Positions 16,861-25,555 of a stretch of 64,000 bases of DNA are shown here, in pieces. The position numbers and the translations under genes were made by a program. How positions within the stretch are numbered: the stretch's first letter is position 1; each line of letters starts with the position of its first letter. Under the pieces are notes generated by a model. That model saw only the letters and a list, made by a program, of their open reading frames with translations, ran no database searches and was not told the origin of the DNA. Origin of the DNA: Aeromicrobium sp. Leaf245 (GTDB taxonomy: Bacteria > Actinomycetota > Actinomycetes > Propionibacteriales > Nocardioidaceae); assembly GCF_942548115.1 (NCBI RefSeq), contig NZ_OW824151.1:2790001-2854000 (forward strand), in the 5' to 3' direction.

Positions 16861-17277
16861 TCAGGGCTCGAGCGTCTCGCGGGCCAGCACCGAGTTGGGC
16901 CGGAACGACACCGGCTCCCCCCGCCGCGCGGGCCTGACCAGGTCGAATCCCGCCGTCGTCACGAGCACCCAGCGTCGCGGACGCTCCGGGCGGCCGAGTC
17001 GCTGACGGACCTCGCCCGCCACCTCCCGGGCACACGCCTCGTGGCAGGGCGGGAACGCGAACTCACCGTCGAGCGCCTCGTCGGACGAGCCGACGAGTGC
17101 GATCGGTCGAGCCAGCGTCGACCCGCACACCCCGCAGATGCGGCTCAGGGCGCACCGGATGGCCCGCTTCTTGACCACCTGGTCGTGCGAGCCGACGCCC
17201 TCGTCGTCGACGCAGGCGAACGGCAGTGCCGCGCCGTCGACCACGGGGCCCCTCACGACGACCGTCGGACCGCTCAC
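16861..17277 (-). CDS. Small Cys-rich protein coupled to the desaturase
   Basis: 138 residues from GTG 17277, whose start overlaps the desaturase stop by 4 nt (GTGA). Middle region CGVCGSTLARPIALVG followed by FPPCHEACAREV suggests a zinc-binding site (Cys-x2-Cys ... Cys-x2-His/x-x-Cys). The C-terminus PRRWVLVTTAGFDLVRP is hydrophobic/basic. No family is recognised. The overlap and order (reductase, desaturase, this gene) suggest a third, accessory component of the desaturase operon. It converges with the kinase gene 16 nt away. Confidence 0.7.
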   Translation of the reverse strand: MSGPTVVVRGPVVDGAALPFACVDDEGVGSHDQVVKKRAIRCALSRICGVCGSTLARPIALVGSSDEALDGEFAFPPCHEACAREVAGEVRQRLGRPERPRRWVLVTTAGFDLVRPARRGEPVSFRPNSVLARETLEP

Positions 17278-18461
17278 TGGGCAGCGGCGGTGCTCGTCCA
17301 CCGCCCCAGCTCGTGGCGACGGCCCGGACGCTCGTCGTCGCGGCGACGCCCACGCGGGACCGGGGGCGGCGTGGCGTCGTCCTTGGTGCGGCGGTTGGGC
17401 AGCGACAGCTTCATGATCGTGCGCAGCACCTGTCCGTACTGACGGTGCAGCGGACCGGTCGTGTACGGGATGCCGTAGCGCCCGCAGATGTCCTGCACCT
17501 TCTCGGAGATCTGCGCGTAGCGGTTGCTCGGCAGGTCGGGGAACAGGTGGTGCTCGATCTGGTAGCCCAGCTGCCCGCTCATGATGTGCAGCAGCTTGCC
17601 GCCCTGGAAGTTCGCCGAGCCGAGCATCTGGCGCAGGTACCACTCCGCGCGCGTCTCGTCCTCGAGCTCCTCCTCCGTGAAGTGCACGGCCCCGTCGGGG
17701 AAGTGCCCGCAGAAGATGATCATGTACGCCCACACGTTGCGGATGATGTTGGACGTGAAGTTCGCCGTGAGGGTGCTCATGAACGCCGGGCCGGTCAGGG
17801 CCGGGTACACGACGTAGTCCTTGAGCGCCTGCTTGCCGACCTTGTCGCCGATCTGCTTGAGCTGACGCTTGAGCAGCTTCGGGTCCTTCTCGCCCTTGCG
17901 GATCGCCTCGATGTCGAGGTCGTGCAGGGCCACGCCCCACTCGAAGAACATCGCCAGGAGCGCGTTGTAGATCGGCTGCCCCAGGTTGTAGGGCGTCCAC
18001 TTCTGGTCGCGGCTCATGCGCAGGATGCCGTAGCCCACGTCGTTGTCGTGGCCGAGCACGTTCGTGAACTGGTGGTGGATGTAGTTGTGCGAGTGCTTCC
18101 ACTGCTCCGCGGGCTGGGTGGTGTCCCACTCCCAGCTGCTGGAGTGCACCTCTGGGTCGTTCATCCAGTCCCACTGGCCGTGCATCGTGTTGTGGCCGAT
18201 CTCCATGTTCTCCAGGATCTTGGCCGACGACAGCAGTGCCGTGCCGAGCAGCCAGGCCGGCGGGAACATGCTGGCGAACAGGGTGATGCGCCCGGCCGCG
18301 GCGAGGCGACGCTGCAGCGTGATGATGCGCATCACGTAGTCGCGGTCGGCCTGACCGCGATCGGCCTCGACCTGGGCGCGGATCTCGTCGAGCTCGCGCC
18401 CGATCGCCTCCACCTCCTCGTCGGTCAGGTGGGTGTACTCGCGGACGTCGGCGTAGGCCAT
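17274..18461 (-). CDS. Membrane fatty acyl desaturase (DesA3-like)
   Basis: 395 residues with the three His boxes of membrane di-iron desaturases: HNTMH (around 97), HNYIHHQ (around 127) and QIEHHLFP (around 320). Four or so hydrophobic segments lie between them. The arrangement with a flavin/[2Fe-2S] reductase gene immediately upstream is that of the mycobacterial DesA3/Rv3230c stearoyl-CoA delta-9 desaturase system. ATG 18461 follows GAGGAGAG; the frame extends upstream into the reductase gene. Substrate position is inferred only from this resemblance. Confidence 0.9.
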   Translation of the reverse strand: MAYADVREYTHLTDEEVEAIGRELDEIRAQVEADRGQADRDYVMRIITLQRRLAAAGRITLFASMFPPAWLLGTALLSSAKILENMEIGHNTMHGQWDWMNDPEVHSSSWEWDTTQPAEQWKHSHNYIHHQFTNVLGHDNDVGYGILRMSRDQKWTPYNLGQPIYNALLAMFFEWGVALHDLDIEAIRKGEKDPKLLKRQLKQIGDKVGKQALKDYVVYPALTGPAFMSTLTANFTSNIIRNVWAYMIIFCGHFPDGAVHFTEEELEDETRAEWYLRQMLGSANFQGGKLLHIMSGQLGYQIEHHLFPDLPSNRYAQISEKVQDICGRYGIPYTTGPLHRQYGQVLRTIMKLSLPNRRTKDDATPPPVPRGRRRDDERPGRRHELGRWTSTAAAQ

Positions 18462-18471
18462 GTGTCTCTCC

Positions 18472-19557
18472 TCAGATCTTGAGCGTGCAGTCGGTGGCGG
18501 CGACGCTGATGCAGGTCTGCACGTACTCGCCCTCGGTGTGCTCGTCACCGCTGCGCAGGTCCTTCACGCGACCGGACAGCAGCGGGACGTCGCAGGTGTG
18601 GCAGATCCCCATGCGGCAGCCGAACAGCATGTTGACGCCGGCCTTCTCGCCCGCCTCGAGCAACGTCGTGGCCCCATCGGCCTCGATGCTCTTGCCGGTG
18701 TCGCCGAAGGTGATGGTGCCGCCCTCGGCGTCGGTCTCGGTGGCGCCGAGCGTGAAGCGCTCGACGTGCAGCTCGTCCTCGCGGCCGAGCTTCTCGTAGT
18801 GCTCGACGATCGCGTCGAGCATGGGCTGCGGACCACACGCCCACGTCTCGCGCTCCGCCCAGTCCGAGCAGATGTCGCCGAGCTGGTCGGGGGTCAGGAA
18901 GCCGTCGGTGTCGGTGAACCGCTCGTAGAACGTGAACGACTCCCGCTTCTGGGCCAGCTCGCGCAGCTCGTCGAGGAACATCATGTCGTCCTCGTCGACC
19001 GCGGAGTAGGCGAGGAAGACGTCGGGCATGGAGTCGCGGCGGTCGAGGGTGCGCAGGATCGACATCACCGGGGTGATGCCGCTGCCGCCCACCACGAACA
19101 GCACGCGCTCCGGCGGCGGGTCCGGGAGGACGAAGTCCCCCTGCGGCGACTCGAGCCGCACGATGGTGCCCGGCTCGAGCCCGCTCACGAGGTGCTCGGA
19201 CAAGAAGCCCTCGGGCATCGCCTTGACCGTGATGGCCACCGTGCCCTCGGAGCGGACCGGGGCCGACGACAGCGAGTACGAGCGCCAGTGGAAGCGGCCG
19301 TCGATCTCGACGCCGATGCCGATGTACTGACCGGGGTGGAAGTCGAAGGACCAGCCCCACCCGGGCTTGATGACCAGGGTCGCCGACCGCTCCGTCACCT
19401 GCTCCACCCGCTCCACCCGGCCGCGGAGCTGACGTGCGGACCACAACGGGTTGATGAGCTTGAGGTAGTCGTCGGGGTGCAGGGGCGTCGTGAGCGCCTT
19501 GCCGACGCTGCGCACCCGCCGCAGCACCGGCGACTTCTCGATCAGTGAGTCAGCCAC
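18472..19557 (-). CDS. Ferredoxin reductase fused to [2Fe-2S] ferredoxin (desaturase electron donor)
   Basis: 361 residues. The FAD-binding motif RSYSLSSAP (about 92-100), NAD(P)H motif VVGGSGITPVMSIL (about 155-168) and the C-terminal [2Fe-2S] ferredoxin with GCRMGICHTCDVPLL plus a final Cys in VQTCISV are in order. This is the class that passes electrons from NAD(P)H to a membrane desaturase; the desaturase gene follows after 10 nt. First gene of the operon, divergent from a hydrolase across a 248-bp region that holds a perfect inverted repeat. Confidence 0.9.
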   Translation of the reverse strand: MADSLIEKSPVLRRVRSVGKALTTPLHPDDYLKLINPLWSARQLRGRVERVEQVTERSATLVIKPGWGWSFDFHPGQYIGIGVEIDGRFHWRSYSLSSAPVRSEGTVAITVKAMPEGFLSEHLVSGLEPGTIVRLESPQGDFVLPDPPPERVLFVVGGSGITPVMSILRTLDRRDSMPDVFLAYSAVDEDDMMFLDELRELAQKRESFTFYERFTDTDGFLTPDQLGDICSDWAERETWACGPQPMLDAIVEHYEKLGREDELHVERFTLGATETDAEGGTITFGDTGKSIEADGATTLLEAGEKAGVNMLFGCRMGICHTCDVPLLSGRVKDLRSGDEHTEGEYVQTCISVAATDCTLKI

Positions 19558-19700
19558 CTCGGACCTGCCTCCCCCGCACCTCGCGGACGCCAGTCGATCG
19601 ACGCACTGTGGTGTGCGTCACGGCGAGCGTACGTCCGTTCCGGCCGACGTGCGCGTCTTCGTCGCCGACCCGTCCCACAGAGTGAGAACACGAGTTACCA

Positions 19701-19723
19701 CGTGCACGATGAGAATGTGCACG
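19701..19723. promoter_or_regulatory. Inverted repeat in the divergent region, candidate operator
   Basis: CGTGCAC and GTGCACG form a perfect 7-bp inverted repeat with a 9-nt spacer, each arm itself containing the palindrome GTGCAC. It lies between the desaturase operon (start 19557) and the hydrolase gene (start 19806), in sequence clearly less GC-rich than the surroundings, as expected for a control region. Confidence 0.5.
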
Positions 19724-19805
19724 TTCGAGTTGCGACGATGAACGCACGAGCAAGAATTGAGCACGTTCAGAGCGCACGATCCCCGACACCCACGGAGGCA
19801 CCAGC

Positions 19806-20627
19806 ATGAGCACGCTCGAGTCCAACGGCATCCAGATCGAGTACACCGACCACGGCGGCGACGGTCGACCGGTCGTCCTGATCCACGGCTGGCCCCTGAG
19901 CGGCGCATCCTGGTCCGAGCAGGTACCCGCCCTGACCGCCTCCGGCTACCGCGTCATCACCTACGACCGTCGTGGGTTCGGCGCCAGCGACAAGCCCGAG
20001 ACCGGCTACGACTACGACACCTTCGCCGAGGACCTGGCCGGGCTGCTCGAGCAGCTCGAGGTCACCGACGCCACGCTCGTCGGCTTCTCGATGGGCGGTG
20101 GCGAGGTCGCCCGCTACCTCGGCGCCCGCGGGTCCGAGCGCATCCGCTCGGCCGTGTTCGCCGCTGCCGTCCCGCCGTTCCTGCTCAAGACCGACGACAA
20201 CCCCGACGGCGGCCTCGCCCAGGAGGACGTCGACGGCATGAAGCAGGGCGTCGAGTCCGGCCGCGAGGGGTTCCTCGACGGGTTCACGACCGACTTCTTC
20301 AGCGCGAACGGTGAGCTCAAGGTCACCGAGGAGCAGCGCCAGGAGGCGATCGCCCTCGTCGAGCCCGCCAGCACCACGGCGATGCTCGGCTGCATCGACG
20401 CCTTCGGCACCACCGACTTCCGGGCCGACCTGGAGAAGATCGACGTCCCGGTCCTGGTGGTCCACGGCGATGCCGACGGCATCGTCCCCTTCGAGGTCTC
20501 CGGCAAGCGCACCGGCGAGACGGTCAAGGACGCCACCGTCCACGTCGTGGCCGACGGCCCGCACGGGTTCAACGTCAGCCACGCCGACGAGCTCAACCGC
20601 GTGCTCCTGGAGTTCCTGCAGCGCTGA
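19806..20627 (+). CDS. Non-haem haloperoxidase-like alpha/beta hydrolase
   Basis: 273 residues with HGWPLSGASW (oxyanion loop, about 24), TYDRRGFGAS, the nucleophile elbow GFSMGGGEVARY (about 94-105), acid in VHGDADGIVPFE and His in GPHGFNVSH. The GFSMGGGEV signature and YDRRGFG are those of cofactor-free haloperoxidase/esterase-like hydrolases (perhydrolases). GGAGGCACCAGC before the ATG supplies the ribosome binding site. Its biological substrate is likely an ester; peroxidase activity in this family is a side reaction. Confidence 0.87.
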   Translation: MSTLESNGIQIEYTDHGGDGRPVVLIHGWPLSGASWSEQVPALTASGYRVITYDRRGFGASDKPETGYDYDTFAEDLAGLLEQLEVTDATLVGFSMGGGEVARYLGARGSERIRSAVFAAAVPPFLLKTDDNPDGGLAQEDVDGMKQGVESGREGFLDGFTTDFFSANGELKVTEEQRQEAIALVEPASTTAMLGCIDAFGTTDFRADLEKIDVPVLVVHGDADGIVPFEVSGKRTGETVKDATVHVVADGPHGFNVSHADELNRVLLEFLQR

Positions 20628-20648
20628 GACCCGCAGGACCCCGCATCC

Positions 20649-20680
20649 GAAGCCCCTTCCGTCCACACGGGAGGGGCTTC
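20649..20680 (+). terminator. Hairpin terminator after the haloperoxidase-like gene
   Basis: GAAGCCCCTTCC (20649-20660) pairs with 20669-20680 except for one G-T wobble, leaving an 8-nt loop, 21 nt after the stop codon. Confidence 0.8.
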
Positions 20681-20860
20681 GTGCCGCCTGCGGACCATGG
20701 TGACGATCCGGTGAAGTGGCGTTGCGAGCGCCAAGTGCCTCTGGCGCACCCGGCCGTCCGGGGTGAGACTGGGCAGGCACGTCGCGCCCCACGGGCAGAC
20801 GTGCCTCGTCCCACGGGGGGACGCCGGGCCTCGGCCCGGATGTAGAGAGGACGCACCACC

Positions 20861-23800
20861 TTGCGCACACGTCGCACACCTCTGCTCCGAGCAGGAGCAG
20901 CATCCACCATCGCCCTCGCCCTCGCCGTCACCTCGGCGAGCACGGCGGGCGCCGCCACCGACGATCCACGGGCCAAGCTCGACAAGGCTCCCGAGCGGAC
21001 CGTCCAGACCGACGAGGTGAAGGACGCTCCCGCGTCCGACAAGCTCGGCCAGGCCGATCGCGAGCTCCTCGCCGACGCCCGCAGCGACGGCGCGAAGCGC
21101 GTGACCGTCATGATCGCCACCGAGCGCAAGGCCACCAAGGCCGTGGTCGACTCGTTGGAGTCCGCCGGCGCCTGGGTCGGCCGGGTCGACGACAAGCTCG
21201 GCTACGTCCGGGCCAGCGTCCCCACCTCCCGCGTCGAGAAGGTCGCCGCGCTCTCCAAGGTCGACGCCGTCGACCTCGACGAGACCATCCCGATCGACGA
21301 CCCGCAGCCCGGCAAGACCTCCACCGCCGGCTCCGCGCCGTCCACGGCGCCCGGCAAGGGCACCCCCGACGCCAACCCCTACATGCCCACCCGTGAGACC
21401 GGCACAGTCGACTTCAAGAAGAAGAACCCGAGGTACGACGGCCGCGGCGTCACGATCGGCATCATCGACTCCGGCGTAGACCTCGACCACCCGGCCCTGC
21501 AGAAGACGAGCACCGGCGACCGCAAGATCGTCGACTGGGTCACCGGCACCGACCCGGTGCTCGACAGCGACGGCACCTGGCGCCCCATGGTCACCGAGGT
21601 CAGCGCCGCTCCGACGTTCTCCTACGCGTCGGCCACCTGGACCGCGCCGCGCTCCGGCGACTTCCGCGTCAGCCGGTTCAGCGAGAGCATCACCGCCGGC
21701 AGCGAGCCGGGCGGCGACGTGAACCGCGACGGCGACACGACCGACCAGTTCGGCGTGCTCTACGACACCTCGACCAACGACATCTGGGTCGATGCGAACC
21801 AGGACCGCACCTTCACCGACGCCGAGAAGATGCGCCCCTACAAGGAGGCGTTCCAGGTCGGCCACTTCGGCACGGACACGAAGGGCACCGACGTCGTCGA
21901 GTCCATGCCGTTCGTCGTCGAGTTCCGCGAGGACGTGAGCCTCGCGCCGTACGGCCTGCCCGGCACGGCCGACTTCGTCAACATCGGCATCGTCGAGGAC
22001 GCCCACGGCAGCCACGTGGCCGGCATCGCCGCCGCGAACTCGATGTTCGGCGGCGACATGGACGGTCAGGCCCCCGGCGCGAAGATCGTGTCGTCCCGTG
22101 CCTGCACGTGGGGTGGCGGCTGCACGTCCGCGGCCCTGCTCGACGGCATGGTCGACCTCGTCACCAACCGCGGCGTCGACGTGGTCAACATGTCCATCGG
22201 CGGGCTGCCGGCGCTCAACGACGCCAACAACGCCCGCGCGACGGTCTACGACCGGCTCATCGACGACTACGGCGTGCAGCTGTTCATCTCGGCCGGCAAC
22301 AGCGGCCCGGGCCTCAACACGATCGGTGACCCGTCGGTCGCCGGCAAGGTCGTGAGCGTCGCCTCCTCGATCTCCAAGGAGACCTGGAAGTCCAACTACG
22401 GCTCGGTCGTCTCGGCGCCGCTGGCCCTGCACCCGTTCTCGTCGCGGGGACCGACGGAGTCCGGCGGCTTCAAGCCGAACATCTCCGCACCTGGCTCGGC
22501 GATCTCGACGGTGCCGCAGTGGCTCAAGCAGCCCGACCTCGCCGAGGCCGGCTACACGCTGCCCGTCGGGTACGCGATGTTCAACGGCACCTCGATGGCG
22601 TCGCCCCAGGCCGCCGGCGCCGCAGCCGTGCTCCTGTCGGGGACCTTCGCCAAGGAGATCCCCGTGACCCCGAAGCGTCTGCGCGACGCCCTGTACAGCG
22701 CGGCCAAGCCCTTCAAGGGTGAGTCCGTCGCCGGTCAGGGCACCGGCCAGCTCGACGTCGCGGGTGCCTGGAAGCTGCTGCAGAAGAAGGCGACCACGGC
22801 CGACTACACGACCGACGCACCGGTCTGCACCCCGCTGTCGGACTTCCTGGCCAAGCCGGGACGTGGCACGGGCGTCTACAACCGCTGCGCCGCGGGTGAG
22901 GGCGGACAGGTGCTGAAGAAGGCCAAGGCCTACAACGTGAAGGTCACCCGCACGTCGGGCACGGCCAAGTCGGTCAAGCACCGGGTGAGGGTCGTCGGCA
23001 ACGACGGCACCTTCAAGGCGCCCAAGACGATCTCGCTCGCCAAGGGCAAGGCCGCCACGCTCAAGGTCACGGCCACCACGAAGAAGCAGGGTGCCCACGC
23101 GGCCATCGTCGAGATCGACGACCCGGCCACCCCGGTGGTCGACCACCGCGTGATGGTCACGGTCGTCCAGTCGTCGGCCCTGGCCAAGCCTGCGTTCTCC
23201 CAGGAGAGCCGCGGCACGGTCGAGCGGAACCGTTCCACGTCGTACTTCGTGACGGTCCCCGAGGGCTCGAAGGCCCTGCAGGTGAACCTGTCGGGCATCG
23301 CGACCCGCAGCCAGACGCGGTTCATCGCGATCAACCCGTACGGCGTGCCGGTCGACTCGACGGCGTCCACCGCCTGCTACACCAACTTCAGCGACGCCAA
23401 GGCCTGCAAGCCGACGTCGCGAAGCTACGCCGACCCGCTGCCGGGTGTGTGGGAGATCGAGGTGGAGTCGCGCCGCACGTCGCCGCTGCTCGAGAACCCG
23501 TTCACCCTGACGGCCGCGGCCCAGGGCATCACGGTCGAGCCGGCAACCCAGGACGTCGCTCCGGCGGCCGACGGTGGCCCGATCGACCTGGCCTGGACGC
23601 TGAAGAACGAGTTCGGCGCCGTGGCGGTCACCCCGCGCGGCGGCGACCTGGGCAGCGCCCTGTCGGAGCGCAAGAGCATCGACGACGGTGACCAGCAGTC
23701 GTACGAGGTCGAGGTGCCCGAGGGTGCCTCGAGCCTGACGGCGACGATCGGCAGCACGTCCGACGCCGGTGCCGACCTCGACCTGACGGTCCTCGGACCC

Positions 23801-24256
23801 GACGGCTCGCAGGCCGGTCAGTCCGCCGACGGCGACTCCGAGGAGTCGGTGACCCTCGAGGCGCCCGACGCCGGCACCTACACCGTCGTGGTCGACGGCT
23901 ACGCGGTGCCGACCGGCACCACGGAGTACGACTACCTCGACGTGTTCTACTCCGGCGGCCTCGGCACGCTCGACGTCGACGGTGGCGAGCTCCAGCTGGC
24001 TCGCGGTGCCACCGCGGAGGTGACGGGGTCGCTGACCGCGACCGCGGAGCCCACGAACGGGCGTGTCCTGTTCGGCGAGATGCAGGTCGTCTCGTCCGAG
24101 GGCGCGGTGCTCGGCAGCGGGTCGGTGCGGGTCACCGGCTCGGAGCCCGAGCCGACACCGTCACCGACGCCGTCCGCCACGGGCTCGACCGCTCCGGCGG
24201 CACCGGCGACGGCGCAGCCGCTGAAGCCCAGCCCGGGCACGGCCGAGCAGGAGTAG
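20861..24256 (+). CDS. Large secreted subtilisin-like protease (S8)
   Basis: 1131 residues from TTG 20861, with a signal peptide (basic RTRRTPLLR, hydrophobic core, cleavage near AGAATD). A proregion with inhibitor-I9-like strands (about 85-140) precedes the catalytic domain: Asp203 in GIIDSGVDLDHP, His382 in DAHGSHVAGIAA, oxyanion Asn in ISAGNSGPG and Ser578 in FNGTSMASPQAAG. The 180-residue gap between Asp and His contains a large insertion, as in lantibiotic/Vpr-type subtilases. After residue 600 come beta-sandwich domains including a PPC-like domain (about 950-1040) and a Pro/Thr tail without LPXTG. Probably a soluble extracellular protease. Confidence 0.92.
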   Translation: MRTRRTPLLRAGAASTIALALAVTSASTAGAATDDPRAKLDKAPERTVQTDEVKDAPASDKLGQADRELLADARSDGAKRVTVMIATERKATKAVVDSLESAGAWVGRVDDKLGYVRASVPTSRVEKVAALSKVDAVDLDETIPIDDPQPGKTSTAGSAPSTAPGKGTPDANPYMPTRETGTVDFKKKNPRYDGRGVTIGIIDSGVDLDHPALQKTSTGDRKIVDWVTGTDPVLDSDGTWRPMVTEVSAAPTFSYASATWTAPRSGDFRVSRFSESITAGSEPGGDVNRDGDTTDQFGVLYDTSTNDIWVDANQDRTFTDAEKMRPYKEAFQVGHFGTDTKGTDVVESMPFVVEFREDVSLAPYGLPGTADFVNIGIVEDAHGSHVAGIAAANSMFGGDMDGQAPGAKIVSSRACTWGGGCTSAALLDGMVDLVTNRGVDVVNMSIGGLPALNDANNARATVYDRLIDDYGVQLFISAGNSGPGLNTIGDPSVAGKVVSVASSISKETWKSNYGSVVSAPLALHPFSSRGPTESGGFKPNISAPGSAISTVPQWLKQPDLAEAGYTLPVGYAMFNGTSMASPQAAGAAAVLLSGTFAKEIPVTPKRLRDALYSAAKPFKGESVAGQGTGQLDVAGAWKLLQKKATTADYTTDAPVCTPLSDFLAKPGRGTGVYNRCAAGEGGQVLKKAKAYNVKVTRTSGTAKSVKHRVRVVGNDGTFKAPKTISLAKGKAATLKVTATTKKQGAHAAIVEIDDPATPVVDHRVMVTVVQSSALAKPAFSQESRGTVERNRSTSYFVTVPEGSKALQVNLSGIATRSQTRFIAINPYGVPVDSTASTACYTNFSDAKACKPTSRSYADPLPGVWEIEVESRRTSPLLENPFTLTAAAQGITVEPATQDVAPAADGGPIDLAWTLKNEFGAVAVTPRGGDLGSALSERKSIDDGDQQSYEVEVPEGASSLTATIGSTSDAGADLDLTVLGPDGSQAGQSADGDSEESVTLEAPDAGTYTVVVDGYAVPTGTTEYDYLDVFYSGGLGTLDVDGGELQLARGATAEVTGSLTATAEPTNGRVLFGEMQVVSSEGAVLGSGSVRVTGSEPEPTPSPTPSATGSTAPAAPATAQPLKPSPGTAEQE

Positions 24257-24259
24257 CGC

Positions 24260-24664
24260 TCAGCCCCGCTCGACCTCGACGACGACGAGCACCGGTCCCT
24301 GCTGGCAGGTGGTGGTCGCGTCGGGGTCGGGCCGGCCCTTCACGGTGACGCGGTCGCCGGCCTCCAGGCCGGCGACCGCACCCGTGAGCACCCAGGTCCG
24401 TCCGGGAGCGGCCAGCGTGAGGCACCGGTCCTCGGGGGACCGCTCGACGACGCCGGTGACGCGCTGGCTGCCACCCGGCGGCTTCGCCGTGAGCGTCGGG
24501 TCCTCGGGGATCGGCGTGGTGGGACCCCTCTTCCCGGGAGTCGTCTCCTCGGGGACCGGGTCGTCGGGGTCGGGATCGGTCATGGAGCATCCCGCCGGGA
24601 CGAGGACGATCCCGAGCACGCCGACCGCCAGCCCGGCGCGGGCGAGCCACCCGTCGATCGTCAC
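24260..24664 (-). CDS. Putative lipoprotein
   Basis: 134 residues from GTG 24664, overlapping the cyclase stop by 4 nt (GTGA). The N-terminus has a lipoprotein signal with lipobox VPAGC, then an acidic Pro-rich linker and a small beta-rich domain (GVVERSPEDRCLTLAAPGRTWVLTG ... GDRVTVKGRPDPDATTTCQQGP) containing two Cys that may form a disulfide. I do not recognise the family; the domain resembles an OB-like fold by pattern. It is convergent with the subtilase 3 nt away. Confidence 0.7.
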   Translation of the reverse strand: MTIDGWLARAGLAVGVLGIVLVPAGCSMTDPDPDDPVPEETTPGKRGPTTPIPEDPTLTAKPPGGSQRVTGVVERSPEDRCLTLAAPGRTWVLTGAVAGLEAGDRVTVKGRPDPDATTTCQQGPVLVVVEVERG

Positions 24665-25416
24665 GGTCTCGCTCTCGGCACCAGCGCGAAGACTCGAGCC
24701 GGGAAGCCCGAGCCGCCCTGCGGCTTGGGCCACGCCGCCACGACGAGCGCACCGGCCGGCGGAACCTGGTCGAGGTGCGCCATGAGCTCGATCTGCCAGC
24801 GGTCCTGCTGCAGCAGGTACAGCTCGAGGCCGTAGTCACCGGCCGACGTGGAGCTGCCCGGGTCGGTGTCGGTGGTCTCGTGGCCGACGGCGGCCACCCC
24901 CACCCGTTCGACCAGGTGCTCGAGCACCTCGCGCGACCATCCCGGGTAGTGCGCCACGCCCTCCTCGTCGCGGTTGGCCATCGCGTCGTCGTCGGGCCAC
25001 CGGCGGTGCCAGTCGGTCCGCAGGGCCACGAACGAGCCCTCCGGGACCGGGCCGTGCGCGTCCTCCCAGGCCTCGACGTCCTCGAGCCTCACGACGGTGT
25101 CGGGGTCGTCCACGACCCGCTCGGAGACGTCGATGACGACGAGCGGCAGGATCATCTGCTCGACGCCGATGAGGTCCAGCGTCCGCGCACCGTCGACAAA
25201 GTGCGAGGGCGGGTCCACGTGGGTGCCCCACTGCCCCACCAGCTCGTAGCGGTGCACGGCGAACCCGTCCCGCTCGACCTCGAAGACCTGGCTCCGCTGC
25301 TCGTCGGGGAAGACCGGGAAGTGCGGCTGGCCAGGATGGAAGGCGTGGGTCAGGTCGACGGACGCGCACTCCTCGCGCAGCCGGGCGTGCAGGTCCCACC
25401 ACGGATACCGACTCAT
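24661..25416 (-). CDS. Cyclase family protein (kynurenine formamidase-like)
   Basis: 251 residues. The metal-binding signature HxGTHxDxPxHF appears as GQWGTHVDPPSHF (about 67-79) with His and Asp ligands, and a conserved H-E pair in AVGHETTDTDPG. These mark the PF04199 cyclase/formamidase family, which hydrolyses N-formylkynurenine, isatin or polyketide-type substrates. ATG 25416 begins the conserved region; the longer frame upstream runs over a terminator and is rejected. It leads a two-gene unit with the lipoprotein. Confidence 0.87.
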   Translation of the reverse strand: MSRYPWWDLHARLREECASVDLTHAFHPGQPHFPVFPDEQRSQVFEVERDGFAVHRYELVGQWGTHVDPPSHFVDGARTLDLIGVEQMILPLVVIDVSERVVDDPDTVVRLEDVEAWEDAHGPVPEGSFVALRTDWHRRWPDDDAMANRDEEGVAHYPGWSREVLEHLVERVGVAAVGHETTDTDPGSSTSAGDYGLELYLLQQDRWQIELMAHLDQVPPAGALVVAAWPKPQGGSGFPARVFALVPRARP

Positions 25417-25511
25417 CGGTCCAGCCTCGCACGACAGTTCCCTCGGTGCCAGGCGCGAGGGCGGTCGGCTCGGGCTGCCGTCGACCACACCGACGCACCC
25501 CCCACGCACGG

Positions 25512-25549
25512 GACGACCCCGGGCCCCGCACGGCGGGCCCGGGGTCGTC
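25512..25549 (-). terminator. Hairpin terminator after the UPF0182 gene
   Basis: A perfect 15-bp stem (25512-25526 with 25535-25549) with an 8-nt loop starts 6 nt after the UPF0182 stop and separates it from the cyclase gene in the same orientation. Confidence 0.88.
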
Positions 25550-25555
25550 TCGTCG

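Noticed and set aside
20114..23146. A 1010-codon minus-strand frame across the subtilase gene
   Set aside because: Opposite-strand shadow of a strongly coding region; no motifs.
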